Source of the DNA: Betaproteobacteria bacterium
GTDB taxonomy: Bacteria > Pseudomonadota > Gammaproteobacteria > Burkholderiales > Burkholderiaceae_A
Reading direction: 5' to 3'
Assembly: GCA_018970545.1 (NCBI GenBank)
Contig: JAGWWC010000011.1
Location: 1-33,592, forward strand
DNA length: 33,592 nucleotides
The stretch's first letter is position 1; each line of letters opens with the position of its first letter. Made by a program: the position numbers and the translations under genes. Shown here piece after piece: positions 17,267 to 27,882 of this stretch. The notes beneath the pieces are model-generated. The model was not told where the DNA came from and made no database searches. It saw only the letters and a program-made list of their open reading frames with translations.

Positions 17267-17279
17267 CTCGGGGTACACG

Positions 17280-18362
17280 ATGTCAACGCATTTAAAGCTC
17301 GCTGTGCTGCCCGGAGACGGTATTGGTCCCGAGATCACGCAGCAGGCGGTGCGGGTGCTCGAACGGCTGGCAGCCCAGGGCCACTTGTCGCTTACGCTCG
17401 AGCAGGCCCCGGTAGGAGGCGCGGGCTATCGGGCCAGTGGCCATCCCTTGCCCGAGGCAACGCTGCGACTGGCGAAGTCATCCGATGCCATTTTGTTTGG
17501 CGCAGTGGGCGACTTCAGTCTGGATAACTTGGCGCGTGAACTTCGACCTGAGCAGGCCATTCTCGGCCTGCGCCAAGAGCTTGAGCTGTTTGCAAATTTA
17601 CGGCCCGCGATGATCTACCCCGAGCTTGCCGGGGCATCGACACTTAAGCCGGAAGTGGTCTCGGGCCTGGACATCATGATCATTCGTGAGCTCACCGGGG
17701 ACATTTACTTTGGTAAGCCGCGTGGCATTCGCGTACTCGACAACGGAGAGCGCGAGGGCTTTGACACGATGGTCTATCGCGAAAGTGAGATCGTGAGAAT
17801 CGGTCGGGTGGCATTTGAGGCAGCACGAAAGCGCGGCCATCGGGTCTGCTCGGTTGACAAAGCCAATGTGCTGGAGACGACGCAGCTCTGGCGTGATGTG
17901 ATGACCACCTTGGGGAAGGAATATCCCGATGTGGCGCTCTCGCACATGTACGTGGATAACGCAGCCATGCAGCTCTTAAAGGACCCAAAGCAGTTTGATG
18001 TACTGGTAACTGGCAATATGTTTGGCGACATCCTTTCCGATGAGGCCTCCATGTTGACGGGTTCAATTGGCATGCTGCCTTCGGCTTCACTTGATGCCCG
18101 CAACAAAGGCCTGTACGAACCGATCCATGGATCGGCACCTGATATTGCAGGCAAGAATCTCGCAAATCCCTTGGCCACAATTCTGTCGGCCGCGATGCTG
18201 CTGCGCTATTCCTGCGGTCTGGCGCAGGCGGCCGATAAGATTGAGTCAGCCGTTCGTAAAACACTCGCCAGCGGCATGGCCACGCCCGATATCTACCGCG
18301 AGGGCTGCCAGCGGGTGGGAACAGTGGAGATGGGGGACGCGGTGATTGCCGCTTTGGCCTAG
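17280..18362 (+). CDS. leuB: 3-isopropylmalate dehydrogenase
   Basis: 360 residues, full length. It oxidatively decarboxylates 3-isopropylmalate with NAD+ in leucine synthesis. Motifs: [10 protein letters not shown] near residue 10, [14 protein letters not shown] (about 137-150), [15 protein letters not shown] (about 195-209), [12 protein letters not shown] (about 243-254) and the NAD-binding [15 protein letters not shown] (about 283-297). It follows leuD by 13 bases and precedes asd by 19. Confidence 0.97.
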   Translation: MSTHLKLAVLPGDGIGPEITQQAVRVLERLAAQGHLSLTLEQAPVGGAGYRASGHPLPEATLRLAKSSDAILFGAVGDFSLDNLARELRPEQAILGLRQELELFANLRPAMIYPELAGASTLKPEVVSGLDIMIIRELTGDIYFGKPRGIRVLDNGEREGFDTMVYRESEIVRIGRVAFEAARKRGHRVCSVDKANVLETTQLWRDVMTTLGKEYPDVALSHMYVDNAAMQLLKDPKQFDVLVTGNMFGDILSDEASMLTGSIGMLPSASLDARNKGLYEPIHGSAPDIAGKNLANPLATILSAAMLLRYSCGLAQAADKIESAVRKTLASGMATPDIYREGCQRVGTVEMGDAVIAALA

Positions 18363-18381
18363 CAAAAAAAGAGAAATCGTG

Positions 18382-19518
18382 ATGAAAAAAGTCGGTCTGG
18401 TGGGATGGCGGGGCATGGTGGGATCGGTCCTGATGCAGCGCATGCAGCAGGAAAATGATTTCAAGTGGATTGACCCTGTATTTTTCAGCACCTCAAATGC
18501 TGGCGGTGCTGGTCCGGCCTTTGCCAAAACCCAGCAGCCGCTGCAGTCCGCCTCAGACCTTGCGGCCCTAAAGGCAATGGATATCGTGATCACCTGCCAG
18601 GGCGGGGATTACACGAAAGCGATCTACCCCAAATTGCGGGCAAGCGGCTGGTCAGGCCATTGGATTGACGCGGCCTCTGCCCTGCGCATGGAAAACGATT
18701 GCGTCATCATCCTGGATCCGGTGAATCGTCCGGTGATCGATCGGGCGTTGGCGGCTGGCGGAAAAAATTGGATCGGTGGCAATTGCACCGTAAGTCTGAT
18801 GCTCATGGCCATGGGCGGGCTATTTCGCGAGGGCCTGGTGGAGTGGGTCAGCGCCATGACGTATCAGGCGGCATCGGGTGCGGGCGCGCAGAACATGCGC
18901 GAGCTGCTCGAGCAAATGGGGAAGCTCCATCAGTCGGTTGCCCGAGAGCTTGCCGATCCGTCATCGGCGATTCTTGAAATTGACAAAAAAATCAGCGAAC
19001 TCCTGCGCAGCGGGGCTTCCTCAGGATTGCCGGTGGAGAATTTTCGCGGTGTGCCGCTTGCTGGCAGTCTGATTCCTTGGATTGATGTTCCAGTAGAGCA
19101 TGGTCAGAGCAAGGAAGAGTGGAAGGGCGGCGCTGAGGCCAACAAAATTCTGGGTAATCCCGCTTTTCGTTCGCCGGGATCGATTCCGATTGACGGGCTC
19201 TGTGTTCGCGTGGGGGCGATGCGCTGCCATTCGCAGGCGCTGACCGTCAAGCTCACCAAAGATGTTTCTTTGCAAGATATCGAAGCGATTCTTGCGAGCG
19301 CAAATGACTGGGTGCGTGTCGTTGCGAACGAGCGGGAGCGCTCTGAGCGTGAGTTAAGCCCAGCAGCGGTCAGCGGCACCATGCAGATTCCCGTGGGCCG
19401 ACTGCACAAGATGGCCATGGGCCCGCAGTATCTCGCCGCCTTTACGGTCGGGGATCAACTGCTATGGGGCGCTGCCGAGCCGCTGCGACGCATGCTGCGC
19501 ATTTTGCTTGAGCGTTGA
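18382..19518 (+). CDS. asd: Aspartate-semialdehyde dehydrogenase
   Basis: 378 residues from ATG 18382, preceded by an AAAAAGAGAAA purine tract; an upstream in-frame start at 18346 would extend back into leuB and is disfavoured. The N-terminal NADP-binding segment [15 protein letters not shown] and active-site Cys135 ([10 protein letters not shown]) identify the proteobacterial Asd type. It makes L-aspartate semialdehyde for lysine/diaminopimelate, threonine and methionine. Its stop overlaps the truA start by one base (TGATG). Confidence 0.97.
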   Translation: MKKVGLVGWRGMVGSVLMQRMQQENDFKWIDPVFFSTSNAGGAGPAFAKTQQPLQSASDLAALKAMDIVITCQGGDYTKAIYPKLRASGWSGHWIDAASALRMENDCVIILDPVNRPVIDRALAAGGKNWIGGNCTVSLMLMAMGGLFREGLVEWVSAMTYQAASGAGAQNMRELLEQMGKLHQSVARELADPSSAILEIDKKISELLRSGASSGLPVENFRGVPLAGSLIPWIDVPVEHGQSKEEWKGGAEANKILGNPAFRSPGSIPIDGLCVRVGAMRCHSQALTVKLTKDVSLQDIEAILASANDWVRVVANERERSERELSPAAVSGTMQIPVGRLHKMAMGPQYLAAFTVGDQLLWGAAEPLRRMLRILLER

Positions 19519-20291
19519 TGCGGCTTGCTCTGGGGCTCGAGTATGACGGCACGGACTGGAGTGGCTGGCAGACTCAGCCCGGCGGCAACACAATTCAGGA
19601 TCAGCTTGAGGCAGCTCTTTTAAAGTTTACGGGCAGTCCGCACCCCACCATTTGTGCAGGCAGAACGGATGCCGGCGTGCATGCCCGCGGCCAGGTGGTG
19701 CATTTCGATACCGCGCTTGAGCGGGCCGAATGGAATTGGGTCCGTGGGCTCAATGCGCTTTTGCCGCACAGCATTGCCGTGCGCTGGGCCTGCCGTGTGG
19801 ACACGGAGTTCCACGCCCGATTTTCGGCCCGCTCTCGCACGTATATCTATCGACTGCTGTGTGCGCCCACGCGTTCACCGCTCACGCAGCGTTATGCGGC
19901 CTGGTGGTATCGGCCGATTGATCGTGAGTTACTGCGACAAGCCTGCGCGCTTTATATCGGTAAACATGATTTCAGTGCCTTTCGGTCATCGGAGTGCCAG
20001 GCCAGCTCCCCGATTCGGGAGCTGCATCAATTTGACGTGATTGAGTCAGACGCCGTGATTGAGTTTCATCTGACTGCCAACGCATTTTTGCATCATATGG
20101 TGCGTAATCTGGTGGGCACCGTAGTGGAAGTCGGCCGGGGCGCGGCGACATTGCAGTGGGCCCAAGAGGTCTTGGCCAGCCGGGATCGGACTCGGGCGGC
20201 CCGCACCTTTCCTGCACAGGGCCTCTGCCTTGCGCATGTCGAGTACGATTCTCGGTTGTTATGCGTACCCGAATCAAAGTTTGTGGATTAA
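19518..20291 (+). CDS. truA: tRNA pseudouridine(38-40) synthase
   Basis: 257 residues from ATG 19518, overlapping the asd stop. Catalytic Asp51 lies in AGRTDAGVHARGQVVHF, the TruA hallmark; RTYIYRLL (about 111-118) and FLHHMVRNLVGT (about 189-200) are further family segments. It modifies U38-U40 in the anticodon arm of many tRNAs. The conserved domain ends around LCLAHVEY; the last 14 residues are an extension whose coding sequence overlaps the start of trpF by 31 bases. Confidence 0.96.
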   Translation: MRLALGLEYDGTDWSGWQTQPGGNTIQDQLEAALLKFTGSPHPTICAGRTDAGVHARGQVVHFDTALERAEWNWVRGLNALLPHSIAVRWACRVDTEFHARFSARSRTYIYRLLCAPTRSPLTQRYAAWWYRPIDRELLRQACALYIGKHDFSAFRSSECQASSPIRELHQFDVIESDAVIEFHLTANAFLHHMVRNLVGTVVEVGRGAATLQWAQEVLASRDRTRAARTFPAQGLCLAHVEYDSRLLCVPESKFVD

Positions 20292-20968
20292 CCCGCGAGG
20301 CCGATGTCGAGGCCGCCGTACAGGCTGGAGCGGATGCCTTGGGCTTTGTGTTCTACGAGCCCAGCCCCCGTTCGGTTTCGGTGCAGCAGGCCCACCGGCT
20401 GATACGAAGTGTCCCCGCATGGGTAGCCGTTGTGGGTCTTTTCGTGAATGCCCCGCGCAGCATTGTGATGTCGGTTGCTGATGAGGTCGGCCTGTCGCAT
20501 TTGCAGCTCCATGGTGATGAGTCACCTGACGATTGCCGCGGCCTGGGCCGGCCGGTGATCAAGGCCCTCCGGCTTTCGGCCAAAGGGGAGGCGGCGGCCA
20601 GCTCTGCGGCGCCTGCGCTTGCGGATCAGGTCGCCGCCTATTCGGATTGCCATGCGGTCTTGTTTGATGCCGACAGCGCCGGCTTTGGCGGCAGTGGTCA
20701 GGCCTTTGATTGGGCCAGGCTCGACGGCGCCTTTGCGAAGGCCCCGCGGCATGAGGCCTGCTGGGTATTGTCGGGGGGGCTAGAATCGGGGTCTGTGGGC
20801 CAGGCGATTGCTCAGCGGGCACCTCCCTGTGTGGATGTCAGCAGCGGGGTAGAGGCCTGGGAGAACGGGAAACAGCTCAAAGGAATTAAAGACGCAATCA
20901 GGATTCGGGAGTTCGTGGCCGCTGTGCAGGCCGCCGATGCTGACCGACATTTAAAAAACAATTCATGA
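20261..20968 (+). CDS. trpF: Phosphoribosylanthranilate isomerase
   Basis: 235 residues from ATG 20261. The start is fixed by the family N-terminus: [10 protein letters not shown] with catalytic Cys8 follows immediately. The general acid is probably Asp136 in [18 protein letters not shown], and WVLSGGL and DVSSGVE near the C-terminus form the phosphate-binding loops. It catalyses the Amadori rearrangement of phosphoribosylanthranilate in tryptophan synthesis. It overlaps truA by 31 bases and trpB by four (ATGA). It is slightly longer than typical TrpF, with an extra tail after EFVAAVQA. Confidence 0.95.
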   Translation: MRTRIKVCGLTREADVEAAVQAGADALGFVFYEPSPRSVSVQQAHRLIRSVPAWVAVVGLFVNAPRSIVMSVADEVGLSHLQLHGDESPDDCRGLGRPVIKALRLSAKGEAAASSAAPALADQVAAYSDCHAVLFDADSAGFGGSGQAFDWARLDGAFAKAPRHEACWVLSGGLESGSVGQAIAQRAPPCVDVSSGVEAWENGKQLKGIKDAIRIREFVAAVQAADADRHLKNNS

Positions 20969-22206
20969 AACCCAACGATCTTCCGCAGCAGCCCCCTGGT
21001 TCAGGTCAGCAGGCTTACGCATTTCCCGATGCGCGGGGCCACTTTGGACCCTATGGGGGAAGCTTTGTCTCCGAGACGCTGACCCATGTACTTGAAGAAT
21101 TACGCAAGGCCTACGATCGCTATCACCAGGATCCCGAGTTCATTGAAGAGTTTCATCGCGAGCTGAAGCACTTTGTCGGCCGGCCAAGCCCGGTGTATCA
21201 CGCCCGCCGCTGGTCCGAGATCTGCGGTGGGGCGCAGATTTACTTCAAGCGCGAGGATCTGAATCACACTGGCGCGCACAAGGTGAACAATACGATCGGC
21301 CAGGCGTTGTTGGCCCGTCGCATGGGTAAGCCCCGTGTGATCGCGGAGACCGGTGCTGGCCAGCATGGCGTTGCAACCGCCACGGTCGCCGCCCGATTCG
21401 GCATGGAGTGCGTGGTGTACATGGGCGCCACCGATGTGGTGCGTCAGGCAGCCAACGTGTATCGCATGAAACTCCTCGGTGCGACTGTGGTTCCGGTAGA
21501 AAGCGGCTCGAAAACGCTCAAGGATGCGCTCAACGAAGCCATGCGTGACTGGGTCACCAACGTCGAAAACACCTACTACATTATTGGTACCGTGGCGGGC
21601 CCCCATCCTTATCCGATGATGGTGCGCGACTTTAATTCGGTGGTGGGTAAGGAATGCCTCTGGCAGATGCCCGAGATGGTGGGCCGTCAGCCCGATATGG
21701 TGGTGGCCTGCGTGGGCGGTGGCAGCAACGCCATGGGAATTTTTTATGACTATCTCAATATCCCAGGTGTGCAGCTTGTTGGGGTTGAGGCTGCCGGCGA
21801 GGGCATCGCCTCAGGCCGACATGCGGCTCCGCTGTCAGCGGGAACGCCAGGTGTGCTGCATGGAAATCGTACTTACCTGATGCAGGATGCTGCGGGCCAG
21901 ATCGCCGAGACTCATTCGGTGTCGGCTGGCCTGGATTATCCGGGGGTTGGCCCCGAGCATGCATGGCTTAAAGATTCGGGCCGCGCCCGCTATGTCGCGA
22001 TTACCGATCAGGAAAGCTTAGAGGCCTTTCATACCTGTTGTCGTATCGAGGGAATTATTCCGGCGCTGGAGTCTAGCCATGCCCTGGCGTATGCCGCAAA
22101 GATCGCACCCACGTTGCCAAAAGATCGGATCATTCTGGTGAACCTCTCTGGCCGTGGCGACAAAGATATGCACACCGTGGCCGAGCGCTCCGGAATGCAC
22201 CTTTAA
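20965..22206 (+). CDS. trpB: Tryptophan synthase beta subunit
   Basis: 413 residues. PLP-binding Lys106 lies in HTGAHKVNN; the PLP-phosphate loop GGGSNAMG (about 252-259) and [12 protein letters not shown] (about 128-139) are intact. It condenses indole and serine to tryptophan in complex with TrpA. The ATG overlaps the trpF stop by four bases. The N-terminal 20 residues (Pro/Gln-rich) precede the conserved [11 protein letters not shown] segment. Confidence 0.98.
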   Translation: MKPNDLPQQPPGSGQQAYAFPDARGHFGPYGGSFVSETLTHVLEELRKAYDRYHQDPEFIEEFHRELKHFVGRPSPVYHARRWSEICGGAQIYFKREDLNHTGAHKVNNTIGQALLARRMGKPRVIAETGAGQHGVATATVAARFGMECVVYMGATDVVRQAANVYRMKLLGATVVPVESGSKTLKDALNEAMRDWVTNVENTYYIIGTVAGPHPYPMMVRDFNSVVGKECLWQMPEMVGRQPDMVVACVGGGSNAMGIFYDYLNIPGVQLVGVEAAGEGIASGRHAAPLSAGTPGVLHGNRTYLMQDAAGQIAETHSVSAGLDYPGVGPEHAWLKDSGRARYVAITDQESLEAFHTCCRIEGIIPALESSHALAYAAKIAPTLPKDRIILVNLSGRGDKDMHTVAERSGMHL

Positions 22207-22221
22207 ATTACGGAAATCGCC

Positions 22222-23055
22222 TTGTCGCGACTCCAACAAAAATTTGACTGGCTTGCCCGCGGGGGCCGCACGGGCTTGATTCCTTACGTCACGGCGGGCG
22301 ATCCTGCCCGCGAATCTGTGGTGCGCTTAATGCACACCCTGGTCAAGCATGGTGCTGATGTCATTGAGTTGGGCGTACCGTTTTCGGATCCCATGGCCGA
22401 TGGGCCAGTGATTCAGCGTTCAAGCGAGCGGGCCCTGGCCCGGCATGTCACGCTTGCCGACTGTTTGGGCTGGGTGCGTGAGTTTCGATCTTCCGATGCG
22501 GCCACGCCGGTTGTATTGATGGGCTATGCGAATCCAGTTGAGCGCTTTGGCATCGATCGATTTGTTGCTCAGGCAAAAGAATCTGGTGTCGATGGCACGA
22601 TCGTGGTGGACTATCCGCCCGAGGAGTGCGAGGAATTCAGCAACACTTTGAAATCGCGTGGCATGGATCCCATCTTTCTTTTGGCGCCGACTTCAACCGA
22701 GTCGCGAATGCGGGATGTCGCCCGGCTTGGCGCAGGCTATCTGTATTACGTTTCGCTCAAGGGAGTCACTGGGGCAGGCCACCTGGACCCGGCCGCGGTC
22801 GGCGACCGCGTGCAACAGATTCGGCGTTTTACGTCCATGCCAATTGGAGTGGGCTTCGGAATCAGTGATGCCGACTCGGCAGTGGCGGTCGCCCGGCATG
22901 CCGATGCAGTAGTGATTGGCAGTGCGCTGATTCGGGTGATGGAAGATGCAGTGAAGACGGGGTCGGATACGCTATCCGCAGCAGCGGGATTTATCTCAAG
23001 CATTCGGCAGGCCTTGGACTGCATGCCGAAGAAATCGCACGCGGAGGCCGCATGA
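22222..23055 (+). CDS. trpA: Tryptophan synthase alpha subunit
   Basis: 277 residues from a TTG start at 22222. The family N-terminus (about seven residues before [21 protein letters not shown]) fixes this region and no ATG is available. Catalytic Glu49 ([11 protein letters not shown]) and Asp60 (MADGPVIQ) are present, with the phosphate loops GVGFGISDA and VIGSALI later. It cleaves indole-3-glycerol phosphate and channels indole to TrpB. It follows trpB by 15 bases; its stop overlaps the accD start. Confidence 0.97.
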   Translation: MSRLQQKFDWLARGGRTGLIPYVTAGDPARESVVRLMHTLVKHGADVIELGVPFSDPMADGPVIQRSSERALARHVTLADCLGWVREFRSSDAATPVVLMGYANPVERFGIDRFVAQAKESGVDGTIVVDYPPEECEEFSNTLKSRGMDPIFLLAPTSTESRMRDVARLGAGYLYYVSLKGVTGAGHLDPAAVGDRVQQIRRFTSMPIGVGFGISDADSAVAVARHADAVVIGSALIRVMEDAVKTGSDTLSAAAGFISSIRQALDCMPKKSHAEAA

Positions 23056-23927
23056 GTTGGATTGACAAGATTCTCCCGCCAAAGATTCAGCGCTCCGAAG
23101 GCCCACGTCGCAGCGTGCCCGAGGGCCTATGGCTGAAGTGCCCCTCCTGCGAGTCTGTTTTGTATCGGACTGATTTAGAAAATAACCAACAGGTCTGCCC
23201 GAAGTGCGATCACCATCTGCGGATTCGTGCCCGTGATCGTCTCGATAAGCTTCTGGATCCCGAGGGCCGTTTTGAAATAGGCCAAGAAGTTCTGCCGGTC
23301 GATTCCCTGAAATTTAAAGACAGCCGTAAGTATCCCGAGCGGCTGACCGAGGCCATGGAGCAGACCGGTGAGACCGATGCCTTAATCGCGATGAGCGGAG
23401 CAATTAAGTCGGTACCAGTTGTCGTGGCCTGTTTTGAGTTCGAGTTTATGGGCGGCTCAATGGGATCTGTGGTGGGCGAGCGGTTTGTGCGCGCTGTTGA
23501 AGTGGCGCTTGAACGCAAGGTGCCGTTTGTCAGCATTGCCGCCAGTGGCGGCGCTCGCATGCAGGAGGGCCTGCTGTCGCTGATGCAGATGGCCCGCACC
23601 ACCGCGGTCTTGCAGCGGTTAAGCCATGCACGGCTACCTTATATTTCAATTCTCACGGACCCCACGATGGGTGGCGTATCCGCCAGTTTCGCATTTTTGG
23701 GCGATGTGGTGATGGCTGAGCCCAAGGCCCTCGTGGGTTTTGCAGGGCCGCGCGTGATTGAGCAGACGGTGCGCGAGAAGCTTCCTGCCGGATTTCAGCG
23801 GGCGGAGTTTCTGTTAGAAAAAGGCGCTGTCGACCGGCTCGTTGATCGACGGAAAATGCGCGACGAGCTTGCTGATTTGCTGACGCTGCTGATGCGGCAG
23901 CCCGCTGATGCAGCCCGCCAAAGTTGA
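23052..23927 (+). CDS. accD: Acetyl-CoA carboxylase carboxyltransferase subunit beta
   Basis: 291 residues, ATG overlapping the trpA stop by four bases. The N-terminal zinc ribbon has Cys30, Cys33, Cys49 and Cys52. The carboxyltransferase core includes [15 protein letters not shown] (about 134-148), SGGARMQEG (about 165-173), [13 protein letters not shown] (about 200-212) and [14 protein letters not shown] (about 228-241). With AccA it transfers the carboxyl group to acetyl-CoA, making malonyl-CoA, the compound that the decarboxylase at 2464 would degrade. Confidence 0.97.
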   Translation: MSWIDKILPPKIQRSEGPRRSVPEGLWLKCPSCESVLYRTDLENNQQVCPKCDHHLRIRARDRLDKLLDPEGRFEIGQEVLPVDSLKFKDSRKYPERLTEAMEQTGETDALIAMSGAIKSVPVVVACFEFEFMGGSMGSVVGERFVRAVEVALERKVPFVSIAASGGARMQEGLLSLMQMARTTAVLQRLSHARLPYISILTDPTMGGVSASFAFLGDVVMAEPKALVGFAGPRVIEQTVREKLPAGFQRAEFLLEKGAVDRLVDRRKMRDELADLLTLLMRQPADAARQS

Positions 23928-25225
23928 CGCTTTCTGACTGGCTAGAAAAAATCACCTCCCAGCATGTCCGGCCGATTGATCTCGGCCTGGACCGGGTGGT
24001 CCGCGTGGCGCAGTCCATGGGCTTTCCTGAGGGACGAACTTTCAGCGGCCCGAGCATTCGACTGGGCTGCCCATCCATTCTCGTTGGTGGAACCAATGGC
24101 AAGGGCTCAACCTGCGCCATGCTCGAGTCGATTCTGTTGCAGTCAGGATATCGGGTCGCGGTCTATACCTCGCCGCATTTGCTGCGGTTTAACGAGCGGC
24201 TTCGCATCAATAACGAGGCGATCAGTGATGCTGAGCTGATTGCCGCATTTGAGCGGGTTGAGCAGGCGAGGGCAGAGACATCACTGACTTATTTTGAATT
24301 CACGACATTGGCAATTTTTGACATTGTCTGTCGGCATGGTGTCGATATCGCCGTGCTGGAAATTGGACTGGGCGGCCGGCTTGATGCGGTCAATATTGTG
24401 GATGCTGACTGTTCCATTCTGGTGTCAGTGGATTTGGATCATCAGGAGTTTCTCGGTGAGACTCGCGAGCAGATTGGCTGGGAGAAGGCCCATATCGCTA
24501 AGCGCGATCGGCCGTTTATCTGTGCCGATCCTGAGCCGCCGAAGTCAGTTGCTGAGGTCGTCAAGGCGCAGGCCGCCGATCTCTGGCAGTTTGGCCAGGA
24601 TTTTAATTTTCAAGGCGATCGGCAGCAGTGGAGCTGGGCAGGCCGGGGACAGCGCCGAAATGCGATGGCTTATCCGGCGTTGCGCGGCGCCAACCAGTTA
24701 ATCAATGCATCGGCCGCACTTGCGGCACTGTCTTCTTTAAAAGATCAACTGCCGGTCACACAGGGCGCCGTTCGGCAGGGATTTGCGCTGGTAGAGCTGG
24801 CCGCCCGCTTTCAGGTGTTGCCGGGCCAGCCAGCGGTTGTATTGGATGTTGCTCACAATCCGCATGCGGCCGGAGTGCTGGCGGTCAATTTGGATCAGAT
24901 GGGGTTTTTTCCAAAGACTGTTGCAGTCGTGGGCATAGTGGCGGGTAAGGATGCGGCGGCGATCTTTACCCGACTGGCGGATCGCATCGATCACTGGTGT
25001 CTGTGCTCTCTGATTGGGCCAGATGCCGGGCCGCGTGCACAGTCGGCAGAAGCGCTTGCGGTAACACTGAAAGCTGCAATTCCAAATGCGGCGTTCAGTT
25101 GTCATGATGATGTCGGGCATGCCTTCACCGCGGCCAAATCGATGGTGCAGTCAAATGATAGAATTGTGGTCTTCGGATCTTTTTTGACGATCGCTGCACT
25201 CCCACTCTTGCGCCATGTCCGCTGA
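23924..25225 (+). CDS. folC: Bifunctional dihydrofolate synthase/folylpolyglutamate synthase
   Basis: 433 residues starting at TTG 23924, overlapping the accD stop by four bases (TTGA); no ATG is available before the conserved N-terminal region. The Mur-ligase-like P-loop [12 protein letters not shown] contains Lys60; [14 protein letters not shown] (about 86-99) and [15 protein letters not shown] (about 146-160) follow, and [10 protein letters not shown] marks the C-terminal domain. It adds glutamate to dihydropteroate and tetrahydrofolate. It overlaps the SPOR gene by 11 bases. Confidence 0.96.
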   Translation: MTLSDWLEKITSQHVRPIDLGLDRVVRVAQSMGFPEGRTFSGPSIRLGCPSILVGGTNGKGSTCAMLESILLQSGYRVAVYTSPHLLRFNERLRINNEAISDAELIAAFERVEQARAETSLTYFEFTTLAIFDIVCRHGVDIAVLEIGLGGRLDAVNIVDADCSILVSVDLDHQEFLGETREQIGWEKAHIAKRDRPFICADPEPPKSVAEVVKAQAADLWQFGQDFNFQGDRQQWSWAGRGQRRNAMAYPALRGANQLINASAALAALSSLKDQLPVTQGAVRQGFALVELAARFQVLPGQPAVVLDVAHNPHAAGVLAVNLDQMGFFPKTVAVVGIVAGKDAAAIFTRLADRIDHWCLCSLIGPDAGPRAQSAEALAVTLKAAIPNAAFSCHDDVGHAFTAAKSMVQSNDRIVVFGSFLTIAALPLLRHVR

Positions 25226-25826
25226 TCGCGAATCCCGTTCCCACCAGCGCGACGAACAGGCGTCAGATCCGATGGCCGATCACAAACGTCGGGCGCGCTG
25301 GAGACTTCTTGGCGCCGTCATCATCGTTCTTGCTGTCGCCGGGCTTGCGCCACTACTGCTGGAAGATCAGGCCAGGCCCCTTTCGCAGGATTTATTAATC
25401 GAGATTCCGTCGCGTAACTCTGTTTTTTCAAAAATTGAATCCCTGCGTCCAGCGGCGCCACCGCCGGAAGCGGCCGCAGAAGAAAAACCAAAGGCCCCTG
25501 AGCCGAAGGCAGAGGTGAAGACAGAGGCGAAAGCTGAAGCAAAACCCGAATCAAAACCTGAGCCAAAGGCCGAGCCAAAGAAATCCGCTGCCCAGGCGGG
25601 CTTTCTCGTGCAAGTCGGTGCCTATTCCAAGCTCGAAGCGGCCAGCGGCGTGAAGGCACGGCTTGCCTCGGGCGGCCATCGTGTCAGCATCGAGACCATC
25701 AAACTCGACGATGGATCGGAGCGGCACCGTGTGCGCATCGGGCCTTTCGAGACACGTGAGCTTGCCAACCAGGTCCGAGACCGCGCAAAGTCACAGGGCT
25801 ACGATGCCATGGTGGTCACGCCCTGA
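25215..25826 (+). CDS. SPOR-domain membrane protein (DedD-like)
   Basis: 203 residues: a charged cytoplasmic N-terminus (1-29), one transmembrane segment (about 31-49), a low-complexity Lys/Pro/Glu/Ala linker (about 79-127) and a C-terminal SPOR domain (about 128-203, starting GFLVQVGAYSKLEAA and containing RVRIGPFETRELA). SPOR domains bind glycan strands stripped of stem peptides at the septum, so a role in cell division is likely, as for DedD. The start lies inside folC and the stop overlaps cvpA, as expected for the folC-SPOR-cvpA-purF block of proteobacteria. Confidence 0.9.
   Translation: MSADRESRSHQRDEQASDPMADHKRRARWRLLGAVIIVLAVAGLAPLLLEDQARPLSQDLLIEIPSRNSVFSKIESLRPAAPPPEAAAEEKPKAPEPKAEVKTEAKAEAKPESKPEPKAEPKKSAAQAGFLVQVGAYSKLEAASGVKARLASGGHRVSIETIKLDDGSERHRVRIGPFETRELANQVRDRAKSQGYDAMVVTP
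25479..25586 (+). repeat. Imperfect Lys/Glu/Pro/Ala coding repeats in the SPOR-protein linker
   Basis: The DNA encoding residues about 89-124 is made of short imperfect copies of codons for PKAE, AKAE and KPE. This is a periplasmic spacer between membrane anchor and SPOR domain. Its length may vary between strains through repeat slippage. Confidence 0.5.
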
Positions 25827-26383
25827 TGCATTGGTTGGAGGCACTCACCTGGGTCGATCTGCTGGTGATCGGGATCATTGTCGTGTCAACGCTGTTATCG
25901 CTATTTCGTGGATTAATCAAAGAGATCGCTTCGCTCGCGATCTGGGTCTTGGCCATTGTTGGTGCAAGCCGACTCGCATCGCCTGCGGCCGCCTTATTAC
26001 CCCAGTGGCTTGCGCCGCCGCTGCAGCAGACTGCCGCCTTCATCATCATTTTGCTGCTGATCTTGCTGCTGGGAAGGCTGCTGACCATGCTGCTGCGAGA
26101 GGTCGTCAGTGCGGCCGGAATCAGCGGCCTGGATCGACTGCTGGGCATTGGTTTTGGCCTGGCACGCGGGGCATTGCTGGTGATCGTGTTGGCCATCCTT
26201 GGGGCGATGACGGCGCTGCCCAGCCAGCCCGCCTGGCAGAAGGCCCAGAGCCGGCCGTTTTTAGAGCTCGGAATCCGCACCGCCGCGCCTTGGCTGCCCC
26301 CGACACTGGGAGATCGGCTTAGACTTCCGGTTTCACCAACCTCCAAGACCCATCCCTCGGGGAGCCCAGTATGTGTGGCGTGA
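25826..26383 (+). CDS. cvpA: CvpA family membrane protein
   Basis: 185 residues with four hydrophobic segments (about 10-27, 33-50, 66-86 and 108-128). The N-terminal pattern TWVDLLVIGIIVVSTLLSLF and the GLIKEIASLAIW segment are the CvpA signature. CvpA is an inner-membrane protein linked to colicin V export and envelope-stress tolerance, and it precedes purF in many proteobacteria. The TGATG overlap with the SPOR gene and the 13-base overlap with purF indicate co-translation. The hydrophilic C-terminal tail (about 150-185) is not membrane-spanning. Confidence 0.92.
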   Translation: MHWLEALTWVDLLVIGIIVVSTLLSLFRGLIKEIASLAIWVLAIVGASRLASPAAALLPQWLAPPLQQTAAFIIILLLILLLGRLLTMLLREVVSAAGISGLDRLLGIGFGLARGALLVIVLAILGAMTALPSQPAWQKAQSRPFLELGIRTAAPWLPPTLGDRLRLPVSPTSKTHPSGSPVCVA

Positions 26384-27882
26384 TCGGTGTAGTTGGACAT
26401 TCGGCAGTCAATCAACTGCTCTACGATGGCCTGCTGCTGCTTCAGCACCGCGGCCAAGATGCCGCAGGCATCTCCACCGCCAAGGGCAAGCGCATCCATA
26501 TTCACCGCGGCAATGGTTTGGTCCGCGATGTATTTCGCACCCGTGATATGCGCAATCTCCAAGGTGAGATGGGCATCGGCCATGTCCGTTATCCCACCGC
26601 AGGCAGCGCCTCGAATTCCGAAGAGGCCCAGCCGTTTTATGTGAATGCACCCTTTGGCCTTGTATTGGGCCACAACGGCAACCTCACCAACGCCGAGGAG
26701 CTGCAGCAGGATATGTACCGTCGGGATCGTCGCCACATCAATACCGAGTCGGATTCCGAGGTGCTGCTCAATGTCTTTGCCCATGAATTGCAGCAGGCCG
26801 TATCGGGACTCTCGCTGGATGAGTCTTCGATTTTTACCGCCGTCTCGGCCCTGCATGCTCGGGTCCGTGGTGCCTATGCCTGTGTGGCCATGATTGCGGG
26901 CTATGGCATCGTGGCGTTTCGTGATGCCTACGGTATTCGGCCGCTTGCCCTGGGCCGGCATGCAGATGCGCGCGGCGAAGAGTGGATGATTGCTTCGGAA
27001 ACCGTGGCCATTAACGGCCTGGGCTTTACGCCGATTCGCGATGTTGCTCCGGGCGAGTGCGTGATTCTTACGCTCGATGGCCGGCTGCATTCCCGAGTCT
27101 GTGCCCGGCATACTCGCCTAAATCCTTGTGTATTTGAATACGTTTACTTTGCAAGGCCTGATTCAGTAATTGACGGGGTAAGCGTCTACGACGCCCGCCT
27201 GCGTATGGGCGAGACGTTGGCCGATAAAGTCCGCAAGGAGTTTCCAACGGGCGAGATTGATGTGGTGATGCCGATCCCGGATTCCAGCCGGCCCGCCGCT
27301 ATCCAGCTGGCCATGCAGCTGGGCATCGACTATCGCGAGGGCTTTATCAAAAACCGGTATATCGGCCGAACCTTTATCATGCCCGGCCAGGCCGCTCGTA
27401 AAAAATCGGTTCGGCAAAAGCTCAATGCGATTCCGTATGAGTTTAAAAATAAAAGCGTACTGATCGTGGATGACTCGATTGTGCGGGGAACCACCAGCCA
27501 GGAGATTGTCCAGATGGCCCGTGACTCGGGGGCAAAACGCGTGATCTTCGCCTCAGCGGCACCGCCAGTGCGCTACCCCAATGTTTATGGCATTGATATG
27601 CCCACCCGTGGCGAGCTGATCGCCTTTGGCCGCAGCGACGACGAGATCTGCAAGGCCATCGGCGCAGATGCCCTGATTTATCAGGATCTCGAATCGATGC
27701 GCTCCGATGTGATGAATCTGAACCCCAATATCGAGGGGCTGGAAGCATCGTGCTTTGATGGCAATTACATCACGGGCGATATCAACGATCGCGTGCTGGA
27801 CTCTCTGGAATATGCCCGTATTCATAGCGATGCCGATGCCACACGAAACCAGCTTGCGTTAAATCTGAACCATGACGAATAA
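26371..27882 (+). CDS. purF: Amidophosphoribosyltransferase
   Basis: 503 residues. The start is fixed by the N-terminal MCGVIG, where Cys2 becomes the catalytic N-terminal nucleophile after Met removal. The glutaminase half contains HRGQDAAGI, GHVRYPTAG and LGHNGNLTN; the phosphoribosyltransferase half contains the PRPP loop LIVDDSIVRGTTS (about 364-377). It makes phosphoribosylamine, the first committed step of purine synthesis. No N-terminal propeptide or iron-sulfur cysteines are evident, as in E. coli PurF. The stop overlaps the metZ start by 11 bases. Confidence 0.97.
   Translation: MCGVIGVVGHSAVNQLLYDGLLLLQHRGQDAAGISTAKGKRIHIHRGNGLVRDVFRTRDMRNLQGEMGIGHVRYPTAGSASNSEEAQPFYVNAPFGLVLGHNGNLTNAEELQQDMYRRDRRHINTESDSEVLLNVFAHELQQAVSGLSLDESSIFTAVSALHARVRGAYACVAMIAGYGIVAFRDAYGIRPLALGRHADARGEEWMIASETVAINGLGFTPIRDVAPGECVILTLDGRLHSRVCARHTRLNPCVFEYVYFARPDSVIDGVSVYDARLRMGETLADKVRKEFPTGEIDVVMPIPDSSRPAAIQLAMQLGIDYREGFIKNRYIGRTFIMPGQAARKKSVRQKLNAIPYEFKNKSVLIVDDSIVRGTTSQEIVQMARDSGAKRVIFASAAPPVRYPNVYGIDMPTRGELIAFGRSDDEICKAIGADALIYQDLESMRSDVMNLNPNIEGLEASCFDGNYITGDINDRVLDSLEYARIHSDADATRNQLALNLNHDE

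Noticed and set aside
25816-27111. A 431-codon open frame on the minus strand opposite cvpA and purF
   Set aside because: It is antisense to two well-identified genes, has no recognisable domain, and long mirror frames are common in GC-rich coding DNA.
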